In this document: one piece after another, positions 1 through 11,820 of the stretch
How the letters are laid out: every line of letters starts with the position of its first letter
How positions within the stretch are numbered: the stretch's first letter is position 1
DNA from: Endothia cerciana
Taxonomy: Eukaryota > Ascomycota > Sordariomycetes > Diaporthales > Cryphonectriaceae
Direction of reading: 5' to 3'
NCBI GenBank assembly: GCA_026119935.1
Contig: JALRMH010000019.1
Location: 434,001 to 498,000 of the forward strand
Length of the DNA stretch: 64,000 bases
Translations under genes and position numbers: made by a program
Notes under the pieces: generated by a model
Databases searched by the model: none
What the model saw: the letters and a program-made list of their open reading frames with translations, nothing else
What the model was told of the DNA's origin: nothing

Positions 1-1607
1 AGAATGAAGATGCCGATTTCGCAGCCAGAGGCACAAAGTGATGAACATACTGGGCAAACAGTAGAAATTATTTTTAGATACCTACTCTAGGTATGCAGGC
101 GTACCCTACCTGAACCACTACCGGCCATGGCTTAGCCCGTTACGGATTAACAGCCTCTGCATAGTGAAGATGCCTTCGGCAGACTCCGTGGATTGAATCT
201 ACCTTAGCTAGCAGATCTAGGAGGGGCAGCAGTTCGTCCGGACAGCATCCGAACGAGCCACTTGGTGTTCAGCTTTGCTTCTAAGTGGATACCGTCGATC
301 ATGACCTTCTAAGTATGAAGCTCACAATGCACTCCGCGCGGGCACCGGGGTCCTCGTATATGCCGTGTGGCAAGCCCACGCCTTGGGCTATGTCATCTTC
401 GTGCCTTTTTCTGTTCATCTGATAAGTGTTCCTATCTGACTGCCCTCATATGGATTCTTACGGTCTATCAGACCATCTTCCCAATGCCAGAAAACATTGC
501 TGCTGCTTTCATGACGCCAAGTCCTTGTAGGGAGATGTTACGTATTACCCATCCGACTTGCGTGTATGTTAATCACCCTAAAAGGCCCTGCACTACTTAG
601 GGAATCATTGACTAGACAAAAGTCACCCTTGAGTTTGCATGCAAGGAAGAGTACCGGACCACTTAAATTTCTCATTGTCTTTCTCGGTCCGTCAAAGGGC
701 CAATGATCATCCCGCATCACACTCTGCTACTACCGATGGAGAATGTCCGCTGTATGTTTGAGATAGGCCCACAAATTTGACGCAAAGCATAGGTAGCTCT
801 CCATACTTCATCGACTAGGGCCTTCACGTCGAGGCATACGAGTACTTGAGGCCTCTGGATTGCGAAACGACATTGTGATCACCGTACAATCTTGGGTTGT
901 AAATCTCTACGGCTTTCCTTCTCAACTCGGCATTGTTATCAGAATCCAACAACTTGAGGGTGTTGAACGATAATACTGTACGTGGAGAAGCAATGCACCG
1001 GGTGGAGACTGCAGGGCCCTGAAAATCATCAAGAGTCTGGCCTTCATGGAAGAACAACCCGAGATGATTCTTCTGTCAACAAACCTTATCCTGAATTGAC
1101 AAGACACGGTCTGCTCACGGGCAGACCGAGGCCTCACCTATTGTGATCGTCAGGCTGTTGGCAGACACGTAACCCAAAAAAGCCCCGCCCGCAACGCATC
1201 CCATGGAGCAAACAATGAGAACACGCAAGCTTCAGCAAAGGATGTCAACGGCCTTCAGTATTACGTGTATCAGCTTGATACCAGCCGGTGGCACAAGCAA
1301 TTGTGCATTGAGTCTAAAATGCGGGGATGATGGGGCTATCCAGCTTCTTCAGATTTCCCCATATGAACCTGAGGGGCGCCATGCGACTGTACCAGAAGAG
1401 TGTGCTTGAGCTGGACCCCAGCGGTCAAGGTATGAAATAGGTTTTTTTCATATGGGTTCGCGACCTGTCTATGGGGTGGCTGTGGGGGTGCGGCCAGCGA
1501 AGAGGCCCGGGGAATGTAATGACTCATGCAATGGGGCGGTGAGGTCGATGGCCAGAGTGCTGGAGGCAAGACGTGGGCCGAAGGGGTTCCGTTTCTACGT
1601 AAGAATG

Positions 1608-1856
1608 TGATTAAGCGCCTCCATATGGATGGCTCGAAGACCGCTTCGAAGCAGCTGCTATCCTCAAGGCCGAGAACAAGTGTGGTCTGGACCTCGGCCT
1701 CGTCCGGGCGGGACCTTTCGCAAAGCATATCGAGGAGGACCTGAAGTGGTCCATGGGCGGTGACAGGTGTATACAGGGTGATGTCCACCCAAAAAAAGAG
1801 ATGTCAGTCTCGTTGCTTCCTTCGTTCCGAGGGATGTTGTCTGGCCTGAACTGAAA
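1608..1856 (+). pseudogene. coding-like remnant, family unknown
   Basis: One plus-strand frame stays open from just after a TAA near 1608 to a stop near 1855. It reads as a plausible globular segment rich in Ala, Leu and Glu (for example GWLEDRFEAAAILKAENKC), followed by a shorter tail. A separate exon-like piece (RGAMRLYQKSVLELD) ends near 1430. There is no start codon, no joining splice sites that I trust, and no family that I recognise. It may be a decayed gene, or chance open frame. Confidence 0.2.
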
Positions 1857-3941
1857 ATAGGCTAATTTGGTCCAGGAAGTCAATACTCCGCCGCGAGGCT
1901 GTGTTAGTGTTTGGCCTAGAATAACCCCACTTTCTGAATTGGGAAAGTGACAGCCTTTCTCCTCTTCCTCAAGTCTGCGGGTCAGAGTAGGCTATCTAAG
2001 TGTATACCTATGAGAGCAGATATTCTGACCTACATTGACAAGTACTATCACAGGGCAGCCCAATATTAACAGCTTCATACATCATGGTTCGATCCTTTAT
2101 CGATTCTCAAATGGCCGAAGGAGGGGCCTGGGCAAGCAATTTGGTGCTGGCCCCAGTCCAGGGGCTAGTGACCACCTTGGCCTTTGCAAAAATGAAGCCG
2201 AGCAACGTGTTTTGCTCATTACTCCTAGAATCTCGATAGAAATCAACAACTTCTTCACTTGGATAACAGATCTGTGATCATGGGACGTACCTACGTAAGT
2301 GCATCTGATGACATCTCAACTTTGCTTCGAAGCACACTTGACCCATCATCCTGCGCAACAGCAATAGTACCTGAACCCATGCTAGTAGGTGCCATGGTCT
2401 CAAGCCAGATAAGTTAAAAAGATAAAACTGTTGGTAGGTCTCTCTTCACGATCGAAGCAGTACTGCGTCTGTAGACAGTATCGTTTCTATTCGTATTGGG
2501 GTCTGTCTAGAAGAGTAGAAGTCTAACTATCGTAAAGGGGTCAGAGAGTGGCTAGATATAGCCTCTGACCCTATAGTGAATCCTATCCCCTTAAGTGAAG
2601 CCATCAAAGAGTGAATGCCTCGAAAGGGTGGTGAAGGTGGTGAAGGTGGTGAAGGCACAAAGGGGTAGTCAATGCAGTGAATCCACAAAAACACTATTTG
2701 AAAGAAGACCATCCAGGTCAGATGAAAGCCAACATCGCATTCGAGCTAGAAATGGATGAGCAGCAGAGTCAAGTCTTGAGACAACTCTCTGAGCCATTGT
2801 CGTACGCGGTCTATCCACAACGTGCGTGAGAGAGAAATTTTTTATGTAGGGGCCTCCTGAGGCACTCGGAGAAGGTGTCTGAGTTTCCCACATCAGGGCA
2901 TCAGTAGGTGCATTACATTCAATTGCCGTAAACCTCTCACAGCGTACCTGATGGCTGGCCGCGGACTACATGCGCTATCACGAAGCCATGCTACTCATAG
3001 TAATGCCAGGAATATAGAGAAAAACAAAATATGCAAGCGAATCAGACAAGGCTCGATCGCACGACTTCAGCAGGAGCTCCCTTCCTCGTTCCCAAGTTGC
3101 AGCGCGGTGTGAGATTCCCGGCCGCTGAAATTCTCGCAGCTTTCGAAATTGAGGGTATCTTTAGTACAGTCGTATAATACGATGTTCGATGCCTCGAAAT
3201 ATCTATTTGCCTTCGGCAGCAAGCTCGTCCCTCGTGCGGACCGCTCCAGCATCACTGAAGCCTGCCTGACCCAGGGGTATGTGGACCTCGCCGGGTTCGT
3301 TGCTAGGTGATGAGTGGGGGGTATTCGTTGACAAGTCGCCACAAGTCCTCACCGGGGTTAGTCCGTTCCCTTTTTTTTTCTTTTTTTTTTTTTTCCCCTT
3401 TTCTTCTTTATTTTATTTTCTTCTGGCATTTCTCGTCACCTCGTCAGCCGTCCGACTCTAGGTTGATGCAGCGTGATGTTGTCCCTTCTGCATCTTGCAC
3501 GTTCACTCCGATAGAGAGATCACGCAGGGGATCCTTCGTTTGTTGAGTAAGAGCTGGTTATCACAAACTGCCAAAGATATCAAGCTGCGTCTTGTCGCCC
3601 AGAACAACAAAAAGCGCCGGGTCACCTTCAAGCAAAACGAGAGGCGCGGTCGAGACCCGCCGTCTGAAAGGTCCCCAACCAACGGGTCTCAACCATGCAC
3701 AAGAGCGAGGACACAACTCGACGCGCGACGGATAGTTGCAAGCGTAGGGTGAACTTTGTGGGTATTTTCTATTGAACTCAGAGTGGTGCCTATGACTAAC
3801 TTGTACTACCTGTGTTGACTGTGGCGTGATTCTTCAGACCGATCGTTTTGTGACTCCGGTGTGAACCTCGACTGGGGTACTCAACGGCCGATGCTCTCTT
3901 TCGAGCTCTACTAGGCAATATGTCACATCTCAATAGACTGG

Positions 3942-4325
3942 CTAAGGAATAGGCAGCCACAGCTCGCTCATCGCCGTCACCACCTCGACAGGCAGTCGAC
4001 ACTGGCGTATCGTCTCTACATTCTGAACCACGTAATCTAGCCTATCAACGCCGAGTGTAACGCCGTCGTCGGGGGCCCGGCTCAGAATGTTGAGATACTC
4101 AGCGAAGTACTGCTTCCACCTTAGTTCTGCAGGGGCTCGAGAAGGTTTGTGATTGGCATCGTGCATCTCGTTCCTTATGTAGATGGTCTGCGCGGATTTG
4201 CCCAGCACAATTTCTCGCTCGAACGTGATCCCTGCTGACGTTGCTTGCTGTGAGACCTCCGAAGAGGAAGCTCCCAGCCAGTGTGGTCCAGAGAACGCAA
4301 GAGAATCCTCGCGGTTGCACGGACC
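3942..4325 (-). pseudogene. coding-like remnant, family unknown
   Basis: A minus-strand frame is open for about 128 codons. It begins just after an in-frame TGA near 4325, has no ATG at its head, and ends at a stop at 3942. It contains protein-like stretches such as ITFEREIVLGKSAQTIYIRN and LGVDRLDYVVQNVETIRQ. It could be a 3' exon of a gene whose upstream part is lost, or an exon whose splice acceptor I missed. I do not recognise the family. Confidence 0.25.
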
Positions 4326-4996
4326 TCAAGTCTTTGATGGCACTCACCCGTAACCCTCAAAGGGGGTACCAATACCTCCCCAAGGTGGGAAATATGTCCT
4401 TCTCCACAGTGAGACGCAAGAGGTTCATACTAGATCTCATATACCATCGGCCTGGCGTACCCCTACGACCACAGTTCTCTCAATGAATTCGACGAGCATA
4501 TCGGTCTTTCAGCCCGAACCGCCGAGCTGGCGACCGGAGAACATCACAGCCAGCAGCTAGTGTTCCTGGGAGAGTAGAAGCATTTCTTAGGGACTGGCAG
4601 GTGTCGGCACCTGTTGATGCCAGTCAGGAATGGATACTTGTGGAATCAGTCTTGCACCACTGTCTATTCAGACTGAGCACAGGTCTTCCAACATTTGCTC
4701 AGGTTCGAGGTGCCTCGTCATAGCGTCCTTGTGTGCAGCGACGAAGATCGGCCAGGAAGGCAAGACGACGGCCTGGAGTCTTCTGTCTCGATCATATTGG
4801 CTGTGCTCCAGACTCAGGCGGGCTTCTGAATGACGGCGGCTTATGTGGATATGGTTGTAGGAGGAGCCATGTGCCGGCTTTAGAGCCAGGAACCGAGAGG
4901 AAGACCCATCTGCCTATTGGCCAAGGCATTTCTTGAGCCCTACATGCCAGTGGGGTACCGAGGTCGGCCGCGTGAAGAAGTGCTACTGTCAGGACT

Positions 4997-5608
4997 CTAG
5001 GCCCCGTTGGTGCCATTGGTCTCCTCCTCGTCATCTTCAACATCCTCCGGTGCGCTCTGCGGCAGGTCGTACTCCGCCTTCAGCTCCGCGACGACATCCA
5101 GCACGCGCTTCTTGAAGTCCGCATCGAGTACCTTGTTGTCCCTCCCGGCCGCCTCCAGGTCGACCCTCGCAACCCTCAGCACCGCGCCGGCGAGCGCCCC
5201 CAGCTCGTCCGCGCTCAACACCTCCTTCTCGACGCCCTCCTTGTGCGCCTCGACCCTCTGCCCCGTATACCCCCTCAGGAACTCCCCCACCGTGTCGCCT
5301 GCCGGTATCCTCAGCCACGGGTCCCCCTCGTCCCTCCACGCCCCGGCGTCCCCGTCCCACGCCTCGTCGATGTTGTACCCGTAGAACGCGTCGAACGTCT
5401 TCTTGGCCTTGAGGAAGCGCGCGGTGAGCATGCTGTTGACGGCCTTCTCGCGGGCGTACTTGGGCGCGTTGCGCCTCGCGTCGGCCTCGCGCTGCTCGGC
5501 GGTGCGCGGCTCGAACTTGATGTTGGACAGGAGGGACCGGGAGAAGTTGCGCTGGTGGCTGGTCGTCCTCGTCTCCAGCGGCTCGGCGAGGTCGAAGTTG
5601 AAGTCCAT
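4997..5608 (-). CDS. conserved-looking hypothetical protein, 203 aa
   Basis: This is an intronless frame of 203 codons starting at the ATG whose first base is 5608. The frame is open further upstream to an ATG at 5788, but that extension is Ser/Pro-rich and looks like leader sequence, while residues from MDFNFDLAEP onward look like a folded protein. The body is charged and probably helical, with no membrane segment or signal peptide. The C-terminus is an acidic tail (EDVEDDEEETNGTNGA). GC-rich third positions support coding. I do not recognise the family and assign no function. It lies 0.75 kb downstream of the SRA gene on the same strand. Confidence 0.7.
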   Translation of the reverse strand: MDFNFDLAEPLETRTTSHQRNFSRSLLSNIKFEPRTAEQREADARRNAPKYAREKAVNSMLTARFLKAKKTFDAFYGYNIDEAWDGDAGAWRDEGDPWLRIPAGDTVGEFLRGYTGQRVEAHKEGVEKEVLSADELGALAGAVLRVARVDLEAAGRDNKVLDADFKKRVLDVVAELKAEYDLPQSAPEDVEDDEEETNGTNGA

Positions 5609-6356
5609 CTTTTGCTGCTGGCTTGTGGAGGGGTATTGGCTCGCAAAGAGGTGGGGAGAGGGATTGTCTGGCGGGAGGTTTCGGAGAGATCTTGGAAGAA
5701 CCAGGCGGGCAGAGGGGCCTGCTGTACTTGTATCACACGCTTGACGTCGCGGGGCGCGTAGCATTTCAAGGGTCCAGACTGAGTGCATGAACCACTTGCC
5801 AGCTCAGTGCTACCCCACACACACACAGTACATGGTAGATTGCCTAGTTGCACTGGCCTCCTGAAAGCGCTACACGGGCTGTAGATTCATCATGATCTGC
5901 ATGGATTTCTACTATGCTAAGTGCACAATCTCAAAGTAGCCACAAGTATCATTTGACCTGACCAAATGGTTTCCGAACTAGCGGGCAATGCTGGAGTCTA
6001 GGCTTTACCCGATAAACATGTTACTATAGTACGAATTATCTAGGCACTGTGCTGAGATGCATCTTTCCACCAGCGATATCTTCCTCAGCTGTTTGTGTCT
6101 TGATTCATTTGGATCACGGGGCAACATTAGGAAGAGGTCAATGAAGTAGCTCATGTTGGTGTATCGATGCGATCCGGAAGCGACTGGCGGTAGACAGACA
6201 GCTTGACTACAGACCATGGCCAGCAGATCTGGGCATAGGGTGAGTGAATCATGTGAGCCCGCGAAACAAGTGCAGAGATCGCGACAAAAACTCCCCACAG
6301 AGGGCTCCAGGATCAAAGCGAGAGCCTGCCTGCCCTCTACTGAAAGCCTGCTAAGC
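5609..6356. other. intergenic, no gene seen
   Basis: This spacer lies between two minus-strand genes. It should hold the promoter and leader of the 203-aa gene and the 3' end of the SRA gene. Short open frames here look like shadows or chance, and I see no RNA gene. Confidence 0.6.
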
Positions 6357-8382
6357 CTACTCCTCCTGCTCCTCATCCAGCTCACTCGGCGGCAACAAAT
6401 CCGTATCAATGTCCGACAACTTCTTCCTCTGCGGCCCGCCGCCTACAGTCCACAACGCGGAGGGGTGACCGCCGGCCGCCTCATCCTTCTCCCTTTCGCG
6501 CATGCTAATCTTGAAATCCCTTCTGCGCCGCCACAGGTCGCGCTCGATGCGCTCCACGTTGCGCGCGACCATCCAATCGTCGAACTTGACCTGGCCCTCA
6601 GTCTGCCTTATGCGGTTGCGCTCTAGCTGTTCGTAGAGGAGCCATTCGTCGAGCTGCGAGGGCCAGGGGATGACGGTAATCTCGGCCAGGGGAATCTGGT
6701 CAGGCAGGCGCTCGAGTGTGAGTCGGATGGTGTAGACCTCGCTGGTCATGTTGAGCTTGAGGCTCCAGCTGTGGATCACGTACCTGCGATGGTGTTAGAC
6801 CCTTTCTGTGTTTGTTCTGGTGTGCAGGAGGTTCTGCTGCTTACAAGCCATCGTATCTCACGCCAGCTGCGGGCGCGAGCACGCTCTTGAGGCGGAAGCC
6901 TCGAAGGATGCGAATCTTATGTCCTACCTGGGATATCAAGTTATTGTGCATCTCTTCGGCTCGTCCTTTGCGGATGTAAACGGATTTGCCATCCGGAGTG
7001 TCCTCCTCGCGGCCAGCAAGGAGGGCAAGTGCTGCGATCCCGTAGCGCCCTTTGGTGGCTCTCTCAAGGGCTGCGCCAACAATGCCGTCCCGGTGAGCAC
7101 AGCCGATATTCAACCACCAGCTAGCCACCAGATCAGTGATTCGAGACTCTCTGTAGTGTCTTCTCAGATACTCACTGGCCCGGAACGAATACAGAATTCC
7201 CCTCCATTTCCGAGATTTCGACGACCTCCTTTGGCATCCAGACGCCCAACCCGTCACTCGCGGTCGCCGACCAGATCACATCCCGCAGGCTTCCCGACAT
7301 CAGGTCATCATAGCGAAACTTGTCGATCGCCAAGTACTCTGACTTGAATTTTGATTGCCTGTTTAATTGTCTGTCAGCAAGTTCTTCTACACAACCGCCT
7401 CGGGAGCGCGGCCAAGATTGGGAAATTTCAAGCCTCCTAGGCATATTTTCGTATCCAAGGTGTGTGATAGGGAGAGGTCTGAGGGGTACAGGAGACATAC
7501 CAATATCTCTGCAGGCTCGAAGCAGTCTCTACCTCGCTTCCCAAGCCAGTCTCGACCACCCTCCCAGCAAGCGGCACCGCGATCGTCTCCTTGTCGTGAG
7601 CCCATAACATCTCGGCCAACAACTTATCCAGCCTTGCCCGCTGGATCACAGGGAACGTAACCTGCTGCTGCGTTGCGCTTGGACCGTCGCCCGACGGTGA
7701 CGGTGCCGTGTGCTGGGATGGCACCTCGTCGTCGAACTTGTCGGCGATCATCATGTTCAGAACGAGGTTGAGGTCCTCGAGCTCCTGGAGGGTGAGCCTG
7801 CGGCCCTTTGACAGCGAGGACCGCACGAGGTTCGACAGCTCCAGGAGCTTGGGCACGTTCCACCCGCCGTCGGTGATCCAGAGGCTGGCATCGCTGCTGA
7901 ACGATTGGACGGGGGAGTCAGTTGGGAGCCTGAAGAAGGTGGCTGGGGGTTGGGGCTGGCTGTTAGTGACATGCTCGAGGTGACAACAGTGGGAGCTGGG
8001 TGGATGCACAATGCGGACTCACTAGCCGGTTTCTCCGCGCTTCCATCGTAGGAGTCTGAGCTGGGTAATTTGACTTTGCGAAATTCAACAATCTCCTGCC
8101 AGCCGACGTGTTAGTGCGGCAACATCTTTGTGGAGGGGGCAGTGATTTGAGGCATACCTCTGAAGCATCCGAAATGCGAACACGCTTCGGCGGAGCTACG
8201 TGCTCTGATGAGGAAGACTGGTCGCGGCGGATACCCATGGCCCGGAAGAGGCCATGCTCCAGATTATGAAGACAAAACGAGCCATGGCTCTTGCTGTCGC
8301 GATCGAGATCTGAGCGGTGCCAGAGACGACTCTTGTGGAACGCAGGACCCTGATGGCAGCGTTTCGTGTCGGATGACTTCAT
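6357..8382 (-). CDS. YDG/SRA-domain protein, 541 aa, six exons
   Basis: Exons on the minus strand are 8382-8158, 8095-8023, 7942-7501, 7358-7176, 7120-6845 and 6783-6357. All junctions are GT-AG, several have CTAAC branch points, and the phases close to exactly 542 codons. Exons 4-6 together encode a YDG/SRA domain: WWLNIGCAHRDGIVGAAL at about residues 309-326, a GREEDTPDGKSVYIRKG segment, the signature RYDGLY at 396-401, then VIHSW. SRA domains are known to bind 5-methylcytosine, often hemimethylated CpG, in UHRF1, plant KYP-type enzymes and some restriction enzymes. There is no RING, SET, PHD or nuclease domain here, so it is a stand-alone reader candidate. The N-terminal 240 residues are not recognised. 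The C-terminus is acidic and helical. A nuclear location and a role in methylated or silent DNA are inference. Confidence 0.88.
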
Positions 8383-8962
8383 CGTGTCTCCTTCCTGTAC
8401 AACAGGGCCACGGTCTTCTACTCGATACCGTTCTTATGAGATTGCAGGGTAGGTAAGCTGAATATTCAACGATAGCTTCGGCAGATGGTCTATAGGTTGC
8501 AAGGGTGTGAGCATGTTTCTGTGGCCGTGTTGCCTTAGTTGGACCCTGCTTCTAAGCAAGACACCTCTTGTCCACTTGGGATGTGCAGGGTCCTTGGCGC
8601 ATCGTGCCTGCCTCGTCAGATGAGCCCGATATGGACCAACGATGTCAGAGGTGATGAGACCCCGAACAGCAACATGGACACAACAAATTTTTGAGGGGTT
8701 ACTCTGTCCCGGTAGTGCCCGACCGACCATGACGAAGAGAGAGAGAGAGGATGAGAAAATCCTGGGCTTGAACAATAGCCCTGACTTGGATTTGATATCA
8801 TAGTGAGGCCATAGCCACAAACGAAGTCATTGACTTGCCCAGTCTTCACCGACTTCCTCTTTCTATGGTACCCTTCCGCCTTCTGTTATGAGGGCTCAAA
8901 ACGAAGCAGCGAGAAACAGACCCCAAAGTATGTCCGATACGAGACGGGCCAGGCTGCTTTGA
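8383..8962. other. intergenic, no gene seen
   Basis: This is upstream sequence of the SRA gene and downstream sequence of the pinin-like gene, both on the minus strand. Open frames here are short and unconvincing. Confidence 0.6.
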
Positions 8963-10294
8963 TTAGTAAATCACCGTGTCCTCCTCCGCCTCGACCATCT
9001 CATCATGGTCCCTGTCCTCATGAGTGGCGCGGTGTGGTGCTTGTGTAGGGGTCGGGGAATGTCTTCGATCATTAGTAGCAGTGACAGCGGACTCATCTTG
9101 TGCAGCGTTGTTAGAACGGTCTCTTTCGACTGCTGGCTCACCGACTGTAGCATGGGCTTCTGACGAGGAAGGTAGTGCTCCCAGATCTGTTAACCTCTGC
9201 TCCTTCCGGATCTTGAACTGCTGCAGCTCGTCCTCGATCTGAGCCTCGGCATCGCGGACCTGGTCCTTAATGGTTTCTTCCTGCTCTTGCGTGGGATCCC
9301 AAGGACGATAGTACTGCACGTTTGGTTAGCCATGACCGCCGTCCTTCGTGCAATCACGTGAGTGGAATAGGACCTACCAGCTTTGGCTCGCATCTGGTCT
9401 GCAGACTGTGCGCTATAGCGAGCATATTGGAATGACGGGTGTGCATCTGTTACGCTTGCATCAGCAAATGGCCACCCTTGATATATAGTCTCGACCATAT
9501 GGCCTCCAACGGGTCAGGCATACCACCTGCTCATCAAATCGAACCTGCTCGATCTTCCTGATCCTGTCGAGCTTCTCGAGCTTCTCCGAGCGGCGCTTGT
9601 CGTCCCCGATCTTCTGCTTGGCGGCTTTTTCCTGCTGTCTCTTCTGAATCTCCTGACGCCTCTTCTGCTGCGAGTTGGTCGTGGTTTGACTCAGTGTGCT
9701 TAGCAGACCACCGAACAGGCGCCTGCCGCGCTTCTTCTCCTCCTCCTTGCTGACACCGCCCCGTCGAGAGCGGTCCTTGTCGCCGAGTGTGGCCTCAGGC
9801 CTTCTGCTCGACGACTCTGACTCGCGGCGGCTCGGCCGTGCCGGCGGCGAGCGATCGCGTCTCCTGGAATCGTACGACCGCCTGTCCTGGTCCGATGATC
9901 GCATGCTCGGTGAAGGGCTGCGCCTCCTGGAGTCGTGGGGCCGTCGATCTCCGTCTGGCGATCGCGGCTGCGGGGGTGAATCACGAAGCCTTCGGGAATC
10001 AGAAAGCCGTCTCTCCCTCTGCGGCGAGAGGGATGTCGCCACGACCTCAGTAGACCGCCCAGCGCCCGGGGATATGTTCCCCTGTTTATGGAAAGCGTCC
10101 GTGGCGGAAGGCTCTTCGTGCTGGCCACTGCCGTTCTTGTCCGCGGCTCCTCCATTCTGGTGCGCTGTCTCGTCTGCCTCGGGGCTCGCTCCTGGGATAT
10201 CCTCGACCTTAGCACGCTTGCTCGGCGCATCGTCGTCCCCATTCTCGGCCGGGCTCGGTGAGCCTCCCACTGACTTCCGTTTTAGTTGGTTCAT
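8963..10294 (-). CDS. pinin/SDK/MemA-domain protein, about 396 aa
   Basis: Exons are 10294-9524, 9446-9378 and 9313-8963 (minus), giving 396 residues with matching phases. An in-frame ATG at 10348 would add 18 residues. I chose 10294 because it has A at -3 and begins a basic MNQLKRKS segment. Residues about 90-180 are rich in RS, RR and SP dipeptides, as in splicing-related proteins. Residues about 188-330 form a charged coiled region starting RGRRLFGGLL and running through QIDEQ-like and YYRPWDPTQEQEE segments, which is the pinin/SDK/MemA pattern. Human pinin is a nuclear speckle protein linked to exon-junction and ASAP/PSAP complexes. The tail (residues about 340-396) is acidic and low complexity. 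It shares a divergent promoter of about 650 bp with the Rds3 gene. Confidence 0.85.
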
Positions 10295-10947
10295 TTTGAA
10301 ATGCGTCGCTTGAGATACCGAGATACTGTTCTCTCTGGACGGTGTCATCAGTCAAATGGTCCTAACTCGGAGCACTTGTGGTCGAGGCCTACCTCGTTCC
10401 TCCGAGTGACTCTGCCTCGATTTTGCGACAAAGTGACAAAAGCTGACTCGAGATGGTAATTAGAGTGCTGAAGCGAACAAAGAAGATCCCACAACTAAGA
10501 AATATCCTTGGAAAAGCCAACGGTCAAAATTACACATGTGACTCCAGATAGTGCGCGACGGGCGCGGTGGATCACCAGGGACGTTGGAACAAGCTCGTCA
10601 ACGGTGCAGAGAGACTTGACAGGAAGCTCCAGCTGATTCCTATAGTACATGGTAGGCCTGCTCCCTTCCCCACATCCCACATGCACACAGGGGGGTCCTA
10701 TTACCGCTTGCAGGGAAGGGAGCTCTAGGCAGGCACTCCTGTCGGCGGTGGAAATTTCTGGAGCGGCTGGCAAATGCTGATAAACTCGATATCAGGTCAC
10801 ACTAACATCATCACAGCCTTCAACTGTAACATCTCTTTGGGGAGACAGCTTGTCCTTTCGTTCTGATCTCAAACCACAGCTCCTCTTCTTGTTGCCCCGG
10901 CCCTCATCTCCCCTCACGCCCTGCAACCCTCAACATAGCTCACCAGG
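10295..10947. promoter_or_regulatory. divergent promoter between pinin-like and Rds3 genes
   Basis: The 653 bp between the two start codons must serve both a minus-strand and a plus-strand gene, since no other gene fits. The 60 bases before the Rds3 start are pyrimidine-rich (CTCTTCTTG, CATCTCCCCTCA), as is common upstream of filamentous-fungal start codons. Specific factor sites were not identified. Confidence 0.55.
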
Positions 10948-11349
10948 ATGTCCCGCCATCACCCCGATCTGGTGATGTGCCGCAAGCAGTCCGGCATCGC
11001 CATCGGCCGCCTCTGCGACAAGTGCGACGGCAAGTGTCCCGTATGCGACTCGTACGTGCGCCCCACGACCCTCGTCCGCATCTGCGACGAGTGCAGCTTC
11101 GGCAACTACCAGAACAAGTGCGTCGTGTGCGGCGGGGAGGGCATCTCGGACGCCTTCTACTGCTTCGAGTGCACGCGCCTCGAGAAGGACAGGGACGGGT
11201 GCCCCAAGATTATAAATCTGGGCAGCTCGCGGACGGATGTAAGCTCTTCCCCTGACCTGCCCCTGGTCCTGGCGGTCGCAGCTCTGCTGACGTGTCTATG
11301 TGTCTCTGCGCAGTTGTTTTACCAAAAGAAAACGAATCGGACGTATTAG
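10948..11349 (+). CDS. RDS3: PHF5/Rds3-type SF3b zinc protein, 108 aa
   Basis: Exon 1 is 10948-11238 and the terminal exon 11314-11349 adds 11 residues plus stop (GT-AG intron of 75 nt, phase 0). The protein is full length for the PHF5A/Rds3 family and nearly collinear with it. It starts MSRHHPDLVMCRKQSG and has repeated CxxC pairs (CDKC, CPVC, CDEC, CVVC and later Cys) that form the knotted zinc-binding fold. It also has the INLGSSRTD motif followed by LFYQKK. Rds3/PHF5A is a core subunit of the U2 snRNP SF3b complex contacting the branch site. Without splicing, the frame would continue into a hydrophobic nonsense tail, which supports the intron. The last residues (TNRTY) differ from the basic tails I know of in this family. 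Confidence 0.95.
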   Translation: MSRHHPDLVMCRKQSGIAIGRLCDKCDGKCPVCDSYVRPTTLVRICDECSFGNYQNKCVVCGGEGISDAFYCFECTRLEKDRDGCPKIINLGSSRTDVSSSPDLPLVLAVAALLTCLCVSAQLFYQKKTNRTY

Positions 11350-11820
11350 CCCTCGTGATGCCCGGGTCTGGGCCTTCCGCCTTTCTCAGCATATCCGGTG
11401 CTGGCGTTTTGGGTTGTTTGAATCATTACATTTGGGAGCTGGGCCTGGCCCTCTGAGAGAATATTCGACATTGAGGTGGCGAGATACTAGAGAGAGCTTA
11501 ATTGCGCCGGTGGACATTTGAATAAGGGTACTATGTATGGCACGCAAAAAAAAAAAAAAAAAAGAGGAAAGATGGCCCGAGACGTGCATTACGACGGTCC
11601 CTTGGCCTTGAATGGCTGACGGATGTTGACTCAGGCGTCGGCGACGGCGTCTGGATGAAGTCAAGGCGACACAGGGATGAACTAGACTTGCATACGCAAT
11701 AGCTCAGGCAAGATACCTCTGGACTTGACTCATGATCCACATATCTCATACACTTTGAAGAGAGGATAACCTGGGCAGCGCCCCCCAATGCCTTTCTGGA
11801 TAATCATACGCCTCAGCACG
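11350..11820. other. convergent 3' region, no gene
   Basis: This 471 bp stretch separates two convergent genes (Rds3 and peroxin 26). It includes an A-run of about 18 at 11546-11563. Nothing else was recognised. Confidence 0.6.

Larger units (their letters stand above)
1..4996. other. gene-poor left end with broken coding-like stretches
   Basis: No intact gene can be supported in these 5 kb. Several stretches read like exons of lost genes but are interrupted by stops or frame changes: about 1608-1800 (+), 3070-3310 (+), 3942-4325 (-) and 4490-4830 (+). A long pyrimidine-rich tract lies at about 3362-3430. Base composition looks lower in GC than the gene-dense part to the right. I see no terminal repeats, transposase or reverse-transcriptase motifs, so the origin of the decay is unknown. 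This is inference from reading frames only. Confidence 0.5.
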
